Positions 57,147 through 64,000 of a stretch of 64,000 nt of DNA are shown here, one piece after another. Positions within the stretch are counted from its first letter, which is position 1, and each line of letters opens with the position of its first letter. The notes beneath the pieces were generated by a model that was given only the letters and a program-made list of their open reading frames with translations, was not told the DNA's origin and ran no database searches. The DNA is from Anisodus tanguticus (Eukaryota > Streptophyta > Magnoliopsida > Solanales > Solanaceae), in contig CM067549.1 in assembly GCA_034509755.1 (NCBI GenBank), forward strand, positions 36,724,001 to 36,788,000, read 5' to 3'. The position numbers and the translations under genes were made by a program.

Positions 57147-58977
57147 TGTAACATCCCGTACTTTCGAGTCACGGTTTGCATTGCTAGGCGTATGTAAAAT
57201 TGTTAGGCGTGTGTAAATAGACCCGAGCATTGGGGAAAAATTTGGATCATATTTACGTATGCTAATAAAGAGATTAGTATATAAAAGGGATTAAACACCG
57301 AAATAATTTTGGACGTAACAAGTGTGATGACGGGGAGCGGAAATTAATTGTGTATAATTGATTAATTGTGGGATTAATTATTTTAATAGGGGACAAATAT
57401 AAGTGGAGCTTGATAACGTGTAACCCCTTGGGATTATTCACCAATTGACTAAGAAGTTAGGGCCGTATGTGGCGAGCAATAAAGGCCCTCTCATTGTCAA
57501 CATTGGCTAAGTGGAAAGCATTTTACCAGTAAAACATTAGCACAACAATTCATTCCCTTTCCTTTCTTTTTTTATTAGCAAAAGGTCATTAGCACAGCAA
57601 TTCATTCCTTTCCTTTCTCTTTTTAGCAAATAGTCATTAGCAGTTATGCCCCATTTGTTTTTTTCGTTCCAGTGAAGAGAAAAAAAAATGGTTCCTTTCT
57701 AGTTGTTTGGGATTAATAATTTTGCACCGACGTGATTAGCTATTAAGTGAAATCGAGGTATGTTAAGACAAATTATTTCTTTCCCTTTGGCATGTTTCAT
57801 GTAACAAAATATAATCGTGATATTTTCCCATAATTTATTCTACTCATAGTAGTTAAGAATATTCATGTTATTGATTCCTATGCTAAAAGCATGTCTAAAT
57901 ATGTTCCTAAGTCCTTACTGAGGCATACGAAAAAGGTGTTGACCTTCACCGTGTCATACAAAGGGGCAAGGATATTATTGTCATCCGATAAATTCGGAAA
58001 ATGTTTTACTGATATTCATGCATTTTCATTTGCATTGCATTCATATATTACCCTGGACCTACTGGTGCTATGCACACTACTATATGGTAAATATTATATA
58101 TATAAGGGATATGGGGAAAGGGAAAGGCGTTATACACGCACACCATCTGCAGCTGATACAGACTATCACAAAAGAGTCCGAAGAGGCCAATATGATGTGA
58201 TGATGTGATGTGATGCCTGTCTGGCTTATTGGGACGGGTTGCACGATCCGCAACACTAATATATATTGGGGACGGGTTACACGATCCGCAACACTAACAC
58301 ATATATACCACACTTGTATCATGCATATATTCGTTAACCATTACATGATATGATTCCCACACAGGTTGTCATGGTAAGGAAATTGCCCAATGAGGCCAAT
58401 GAATATGGACACTGCATTGTGCATAACATGTAAGCAAGTGTGTTTGGGCCCTCGAGGCAGTTACTGTTGGTCAGTTGTTTATGTTTCAGTTATTGGTATA
58501 TTCATGTTATGTTGTTATTTATGCCTGACATTCCCAGTACATCAGTCGTACTGACGTCCCTTTTATCGGGGGACGCTGCGTTTCATGCCCGCATGTTCGA
58601 ATAAGCAAGGCGACGATCCACGTGAATAGGTTGCATATTTCAGCGGATTTTTGGAAGCACTCCTCTCTTTTTGTAGTGTCGGTCTGATTTTGGTATGATA
58701 CAATTTTGCGTATCTATATGGGTATGGCGGGGTCCTGTCCTGACCTGTTGATGATGTGTAATCTCTTAGAGGCTTGTAGACATGTGTCCTGTGTGTAGTA
58801 GTCTTGTATGACCTTGGTATATGTATATATATAAGTTGGATGTCTGGGTTACTATTCCCACAATCTTTTTTTTCCTTAGTCGGTAATTAATTATGAATAG
58901 GTGTTGATAGTGTGATTAGCGGTGCCCGGCGGGTGGGGTTCGGGTGTCTGTCGCGGCCCTCCGTTTGGGTCGTGACA
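57147..58977 (+). repeat. LTR of the deleted Gypsy
   Basis: 1,831 bp, TGTAACATCCCGTAC...TCGTGACA. It contains a two-unit tandem repeat around gggacgggttgcacgatccg (about 58229-58305) and a short inverted repeat cagtac...gtactg at about 58535-58553. Confidence 0.9.
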
Positions 58978-58981
58978 AACT

Positions 58982-58993
58982 TGGTATCAGAGC
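58982..58993 (+). other. primer-binding site of the deleted Gypsy
   Basis: TGGTATCAGAGC, an exact complement of the tRNA-Met 3' end, four bases after the LTR. Confidence 0.92.
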
Positions 58994-59186
58994 ATGTCTG
59001 TCCGAGTGAGTCTACAAGTCGTGTCTAGTAGAGTCTTGTTTATGGGTATGTTGTGCACCATACTTATAAACAGGAGGTTATTTGACATTTAAGGATATTT
59101 CCTATTCTTTCATCTCGTACATCGTGCAGTAGAGCTGAGTTATAAGTATTTCACTCCTAATCCATTTCGTGCTTATGATTCCAGCG

Positions 59187-59294
59187 ATGCCTACCGCAAG
59201 GAAGAAGTCCAAGAGTATGAGGGAATTGAATACAGCTGCGGGCGAAGGTACCAGCCGATTGCCACCCGTTAGCAAATCAGCTAAAAGAAGTTAG
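59187..59294 (+). pseudogene. gag: gag start left by the deletion
   Basis: ATG at 59187, 35 codons (MPTARKKSKSMREL...), basic, then TAG created at or next to the deletion join (agaagttag|ggtgggg). Position and basic head fit a Gypsy gag N-terminus. Confidence 0.6.
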
Positions 59295-59341
59295 GGTGGG
59301 GTCCGGGTGCCCATCGCGGACCTCCGGTTTGGGTCGTGACA

Positions 59342-60150
59342 CAAGGATATAGCAAAAAGAAGTTAGGATTGAACAAGGAGTCAACAAGATCCTAATTGGG
59401 TAAGGAAAAGAGTTCTGGTTGACTTCTACTTGCTATCTCTCTTCTACTTGGAATCTAACAAGATCGTAGGAGCGTATAAATCTATAAAAGAAGTCCATTG
59501 ACATTCTGGAAACTCAAGTATTCACAAATATTTCAGCAACAAATTTCTCTCTGAGTTCCAAGCGAAGAAGCCTGAAATATGAAATAGAGTTAGGTCAGTG
59601 TCTACGTTTTTTCCAGGGTATGTTCCATTGGCGAAAAATATTCTCTTTTGTGTCAACTCTAGTGAATGTAATAGGTTTGAATTGTAATCTCTTATCAACC
59701 TTCTTAGAAGCATTGTTGAGTTTAGGAAACACTTTAAAAGTTTGTTGTTTTTATATCAAGCTAACGGTAGCTTGAAGGGTAGAAACAATCTAGGATTATT
59801 GTAGCTTAGGGTAGGCTCTTTGGATTGCGGGGGATAATCCACTTTGGCTCGGTGTTTTAGTAAAGTTTAGTTGAAATCCTACAGGGGTGTAGGTCGTGGT
59901 TTTTACATTCATTCAAGCCTGGATGGTTTTCCACATATAAATATCTTGCGCAATATTTCCGTTTCTTTGCTGTTTTTGTAAGTCTAAAAACTAAGTTGTA
60001 ACGCACTTACGGAATAATGTCTATGACTGTTCCATAAAATCAGAAAACTTAGTAAAAGTTTAAGTTACACAAAAATTGTTGGAGACCCAATTCACCCCCA
60101 CCCCGCTTGTGTCTATTTAGGAGTCAATTCTGTCGATTGATATCAGAGTC
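59342..60150 (+). repeat. SIRE-like Copia LTR (3' part) and primer site
   Basis: A noncoding stretch with the ending typical of SIRE-type LTRs (acccaattcacccccacccc, about 60089-60108). It is followed at 60138 by TGATATCAGAGTC, a mutated tRNA-Met site. The left limit is unknown because the deleted Gypsy sits at 57147-59341; the LTR may begin to its left. Confidence 0.5.
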
Positions 60151-60562
60151 AGGTTGCTCATGTCTAGGTTAACCCCTTCGGGAGATCCGTAAAATGAATT
60201 CTGAAATAGCATTACCAGAGGGTAAGTCCAACACTATGCCTCATCTCTTCATTGGCCATCACTACAGTTTATGGAAAAATCGCATAGAGATCTATTTGAA
60301 AGCTGAGGACTATCAACTTTGGATAATAACACTGAGAGGACCCTTGGTTCCCACTAAGACCAAAACCGATGGCACAAAAGCTCCCAAGATCGAAGAGGAA
60401 TTTGATGCCGATGATTTTAGAATGATGGAGAAGAACACAAAAGCAATCAAGATTCTATACTTTGGTTTGGGAATCGACGAGTACAATAAAATCTCAGGAT
60501 GCGCTAGTCCAAAGAAATTTGGGATTCCCTGACATTGGCTCGTGAACGTACGTCTCAGGTTA

Positions 60563-60667
60563 AACTTTAATACAACTTTTTTTGATCCCGCTGGAGGGGG
60601 AGACCCCATATTATACCAGCATCTCTTTTGGTTCTTCGGTCATCCAGAGGTGTATATTCTCATTCTT
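60563..60667 (+). pseudogene. cox1: mitochondrial cox1 fragment (NUMT)
   Basis: 35 codons read NFNTTFFDPAGGGDPILYQH and then LFWFFGHPEVYILIL, an unmistakable piece of cytochrome c oxidase subunit I. This includes the HPEVY segment with the copper-B ligand His and the Tyr cross-linked to it. The gene belongs to complex IV in the mitochondrial inner membrane; here a small fragment lies in nuclear retrotransposon DNA. Around this place many plant cox1 genes carry a group I intron. None is present in this copy. The match ends at about 60670. Confidence 0.9.
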
Positions 60668-61069
60668 TCAGGATCCGATATCACTAACTACAAAAGTGTC
60701 ATCAGAGATGAAATTTCGAATGTCATTAATGTTGAATAAATAATCAACATTACTACAACTATGAATGTTTTTCATTTTTTATTTGGATCTTCACTGATAT
60801 TTTCAATAGGACTAAGACTGTCCATTTATCTATTTAGCCCACACCTGCGTTTGAACTCCTTCTTAAACAACATCGAATTAAACAAAATCAGTGAGATTCA
60901 CTATTTATTTTCGATGCCCGTAGAACTACTGTCGATGGTTTACTCAATTACTTCTTGGGAATGCTTTCAATTCAACGAAAGAGATTCTCATATTCCCACA
61001 ATTTAAGTAGATACGAGATATAGAAATTCTCTTTTCGTAGTTGTGGAAGTCATTTTATTGTTAGAATAA
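60668..61069 (+). other. remainder of the insert in gag, origin unknown
   Basis: About 400 bp between the cox1 piece and the resumption of gag. It is foreign to the element, because gag sequence that should be contiguous lies on both sides. It is probably also organellar, since it arrived joined to cox1, but I recognise no gene. Confidence 0.6.
60761..61006 (+). CDS. unrecognised 81-codon ORF in the insert
   Basis: ATG at 60761 to TAA at 61004-61006. The N-terminal third is hydrophobic (MNVFHFLFGSSLIFSIGLRL) and could form one membrane span. The rest is polar with scattered aromatic residues. I do not recognise it. Its place next to a cox1 fragment recalls chimeric mitochondrial ORFs, some of which cause male sterility in plants, but no sequence evidence here shows such a role. 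It may never be expressed in the nucleus. Confidence 0.35.
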   Translation: MNVFHFLFGSSLIFSIGLRLSIYLFSPHLRLNSFLNNIELNKISEIHYLFSMPVELLSMVYSITSWECFQFNERDSHIPTI

Positions 61070-62399
61070 TCCAGAATTAATATGCTCATAAAAAAGTATG
61101 AATTGTTTGCCATGGCTGAAAAGGAACCAATTAAGGATATGTTTACTAGATTTACTCACATAACTAATGAACTTAAGTCTCTTGGAAAAGTGTTTACTAA
61201 TGAGGAACATGTCAGGAAAATCTTGAGAATTTTGTCCGCTTCATGGGAGCCCAAAGTCACAGCTATTGAGGAAGCCAATCAGATGAGCACAATGCAAATG
61301 GATGATTTAATGGATAACCTACAAACATACGAACATAAGAAGATTGATCAGATCAAGGAGGAACCCAAAGTGGAGCATATCTTAGCCTTAAAAACTACAA
61401 AAAATGATTCTGACTCTGATCATGAGTGCTTTAAGTGTGGAAAACTTGACCACATGATTAAAGATTGTACCTTATTGAAAGAAGAACAAAAGAAGGAATG
61501 GTCGAATTTCAAGAAGCAGCAAAAGATTGCTTCAAAGGCCTTTAAAAATGCCATGAAGGAAACTTGGGGAGAAACCTCTGATGAAGAATCAAGTGATGAA
61601 AGAGAAGGCGATGGAATGATAACTCTCATGGCTAGGAGCGACTTCGAGTCTGATAATAAATCCTCTGAGGTAAGTCTCAATCAACTTAAGGCTCATGTTC
61701 ACAACTTATCTAAGAATAAAATAGTGAAGCTTTTACATTCATTAATGGATGAATTTCATCTTATGAATGTTGAAAGAAATGAATTGGCTAAAACTCTTTC
61801 AAGTTAAAATTTGATTGCAAAGCTTTTCAAAAGAATAAACCTGAACTTGAAAACGCTAATGGAGCACTCAAAGATGAAAACAGGAAATTGGATGGAACAG
61901 CGTCGTCTATGAAAACTGAAATTCTTGATTTTCAGAAAATTCAAACTGCGAACAAGAGTCAAGTTAGCATTGATCAAAATCTCCTGAATCTGAAATTAAG
62001 TTAGCACTGATCAAAATCTCTTGAATCTGAAATTACTACTCTAAAAGATGATCTCAATAATGAAGTTAGAAAAAATTCCGAGTTTCAAGAGACTTTGAAA
62101 AATGTCAACTCTTAACTTGCAATGACAAAAAAATAGAATAAATCCACCGAAGCTTTAAACTGGTTAAATGAAAATTACAGCAGATGTCGTAGTGGTCTTG
62201 ACTACAAAATCAAGAGGGCTAGATAGGATATCAAAAGAAAATATGGTGGCTTGCCCGAATATCGATTAAGTAGCCATTGTGGACACACGGGACACTACAA
62301 GTATCAATGTTTGGCCACAATAAAAGCTCTTGAGAAAAATGCAATTATTGTTAAATGGGTTAAAAGAGATATATTTCTAATGTTTACGAGGAAGGGGAC

Positions 62400-63070
62400 C
62401 CAAACAAGTTTGAATTTCTTAGTATAACACTTAATCTAGTTTTGCAGGATAAGGTGAGAGGAAGCAACCAATAATAGTACTTGAATTTGTATAATGGTTG
62501 CTTAAGGCACATGAATGAAAAAAAATCTCACTAACAGCCTACAGAGGAGGGAGTGTGACATTTACAGAGAAAAGCATATTCATTGAAAAAGGTAAGATAG
62601 GTAAGTCGCTCTCCACTCTATAGATTAAGTATACTTGACTGTGAATGAAAAATTGATTATGTCATTTTGATGAGTCTAATGTTTTTGTTGAGAAGAATGT
62701 GCAGGATGATAATAATAACTTCGATGGTCTCAACCAAAACTCAAAAAAAGGTAAGTATACATATTCAGTCTAAAGGAACAGTCGATGGAACGAACCATAG
62801 GTCTGATTCTTCTGCACCTGAGCATGGTCTAGAACATTCAAAGGGAATAAGTCCTGAGACAGAAACAAATGCACGATATGGAACAATCGATAGAACAACC
62901 CCTGACACTGTTCCATATGTTCAACAAAATGAACAAAAAGGTGAAAACACGTGGAGCTGAACTTAAGACCCTAAAAGTACTAAGCAGAGAACATTTAAAA
63001 GAAAAACCTTGGGATGATGTAGATAAACTAAGCAATAAGTACATGACTCTCCCTTCAATAATTGATTAGA
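62400..63070 (+). pseudogene. pol: SIRE-like Copia remnants (protease and linker)
   Basis: At about 62495-62600 scrambled frames give GCLRHMN, LTAYRGGSVTF and EKGKIGKS, matching the protease region of SIRE-like Copia. After about 62610 the sequence jumps to DESNVFVEKNVQDDNNNFDG (about 62670-62725) and a polar stretch. It ends LKEKPWDDVDKLSNKY at about 63000-63045, like the linker after integrase. Integrase is therefore deleted and RT never follows in the window. Confidence 0.5.
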
Positions 63071-64000
63071 AAAATATTATTTTTGAAGAAAACATTATCG
63101 GATGATGGATCAAGAATAAATCAATATCTAGCTCAATATCCGTACGGTAAAACGCTTTGTTGATATTACCCTTAATGTTCGAGATTGATGCACACATGCA
63201 AGGATGAACCAGGAGTTGGGGTTGAGTCAGGTATGCATCTCAAATTTTGACTAAGTCTTAATATTGTTCAATTAAATTGATTGGCCCAGAGGTCAATTGC
63301 ATGTTAAAGAGATCTTCTCCACCAATTTTTTTCAATCTTGTACCAGCAACATGTGTTCCAAATTAGCCTTTATTTTTTTAATCAAATCAAGACAAAATTG
63401 AAATCAATGTGAAACATGTGCAAGAAGTCAAAACTCAAAGAGAATTTTCACTGAAAATTGAGTTCTCATAGGAGTTAGAGATGGAAAATGGATCTTCTAT
63501 GAAAAAGGAGTTTAATATTAACAGGTAATAAAAAAAAGGTGAAAAAAGGAGAGAAGAATAGTGAAAAAGAAAATGGAAGAAAAACACAAAAATATTTTTT
63601 TTAAAGATGAGTATAGAAAATAATGTGGAGGTGAATCTGACTTCTTTATATACAATGGTGTTGGGGGAGATATTTGATTATTTATCACAAATTCGTTGAG
63701 TATAAGAAGTTGGCTTGTTTAGAGGAAATCGGATGGGACGGAACACACTGTTGACTCTGTTCCTTTCAGTGTTCCAGTGGACTCTCAGGCCAATACTGAT
63801 ACTTTTTAGATAACACTGCTTTGTCAAGAAATTGTAGGTCTTTGAGTACTGATTGTTCAAGTTCAGGAGGATCATGTAATGTTTAGAAAAACTCATGAAA
63901 TGAGCATAATGACCTCCTTGCTTTGCTCCAAGTTTTAACTCAATCACATGCCCCGCCTACTGCCCTACTTCACTAAACCTACCACCTGATCACACTACTG
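63071..64000. other. AT-rich end of window, nothing firmly recognised
   Basis: No long frame and no repeat ends. It may be further decayed SIRE-like sequence; RT may lie beyond the window or be lost. Confidence 0.45.

Larger units (their letters stand above)
57147..59341 (+). mobile_element. Gypsy element reduced by internal deletion
   Basis: One complete LTR (57147-58977), a tRNA-Met primer site, the first 35 codons of gag, and then the last 48 bp of the 3' LTR (59294-59341, ending gggtcgtgaca like 58967-58977). A perfect duplication CAAGG flanks the whole. A full element would be several kb longer, so nearly all of gag-pol and most of the 3' LTR were removed in one deletion. The LTR start TGTAACATCCCG and the end suggest a chromovirus such as Tekay or a relative. 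Confidence 0.9.
60194..62340 (+). pseudogene. gag: gag of a SIRE-like Copia, split by organellar DNA
   Basis: ATG at 60194 (MNSEIALPEGKSN). The N-terminal gag segment (HHYSLWKNRIEIYLKA) and the UBN2 domain (LYFGLGIDEYNKISGCA) run to about 60510. A one-base shift follows, and then WDSLTLARERTSQVK to about 60564. The frame resumes at about 61070 (SRINMLIKKYELFAM) and runs to 61807. It holds an intact zinc knuckle CFKCGKLDHMIKDC (about 61427-61468), an acidic region and Lys/Asn/Leu-rich coiled-coil-like sequence. A second knuckle at about 62275 (HCGHTGHYKYQC) has lost its first Cys. Stops appear after 61807. Confidence 0.82.

Noticed and set aside
61420..61680. Minus-strand frame in the SIRE-like gag
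   Set aside because: Shadow of the gag frame that carries the zinc knuckle on the plus strand.

Overview
This is nuclear DNA of a flowering plant, probably a eudicot; the species cannot be fixed from the window. The evidence is a dense pile of Ty1/copia and Ty3/gypsy LTR retrotransposons with plant-type primer-binding sites (tRNA-Met type and the Athila type), plant hAT transposons and MITEs, AT-rich intervening DNA and an insertion of plant mitochondrial cox1. I see no intact host gene, tRNA, rRNA or CRISPR array. Roughly four fifths of the window is recognisable mobile DNA, and every coding region in it is broken.

Layout. 535-7114: Copia element A (minus; target-site duplication GAAAA), LTRs alike but interior decayed. 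7201-13512: Copia B (plus, same family), 3' LTR cut short and joined directly to the 3' half of an unrelated Copia C (13513-15909). 16087-16508: gag-like pseudogene. 16650-17464: hAT-type MITE. 18085-22487: composite of a minus-strand Copia (5' LTR, leader, integrase-RT) with a truncated hAT transposase gene inside it. 22997-30260: Copia D (minus, same family as A and B; duplication CTAAT). 32371-38662: short-LTR element F with a gag-like gene, its 5' LTR split by Copia E (32512-37798). 39207-39981: a second hAT MITE (perfect 8-bp duplication). 41018-42950: Copia fragment G. 44682-56066: complete-length, decayed Athila-type Gypsy with an env-position ORF (duplication GTCGT/GTCAT). 57147-59341: Gypsy reduced to one LTR, a gag start and the last 48 bp of the second LTR (duplication CAAGG). 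59342-63070: SIRE-like Copia whose gag is split by about 505 bp holding a mitochondrial cox1 fragment plus an unidentified segment with a hydrophobic 81-codon ORF.

The genes do not work as a pathway. They are layers of insertion, and nesting gives relative ages: E is younger than F, the hAT is younger than its Copia host, the organellar DNA entered the SIRE-like gag after that element was in place, and the deleted Gypsy entered DNA contiguous with the SIRE-like LTR. Copies B and D share a one-base frameshift in RNase H, and A has alike LTRs around a non-coding interior. Both point to mobilisation in trans by an autonomous relative outside the window. The items most worth following are the mitochondrial-derived insert, the shared frameshift, the amplified module in element A, and the two possible host exons at 31090-31263 and 56072-56164.
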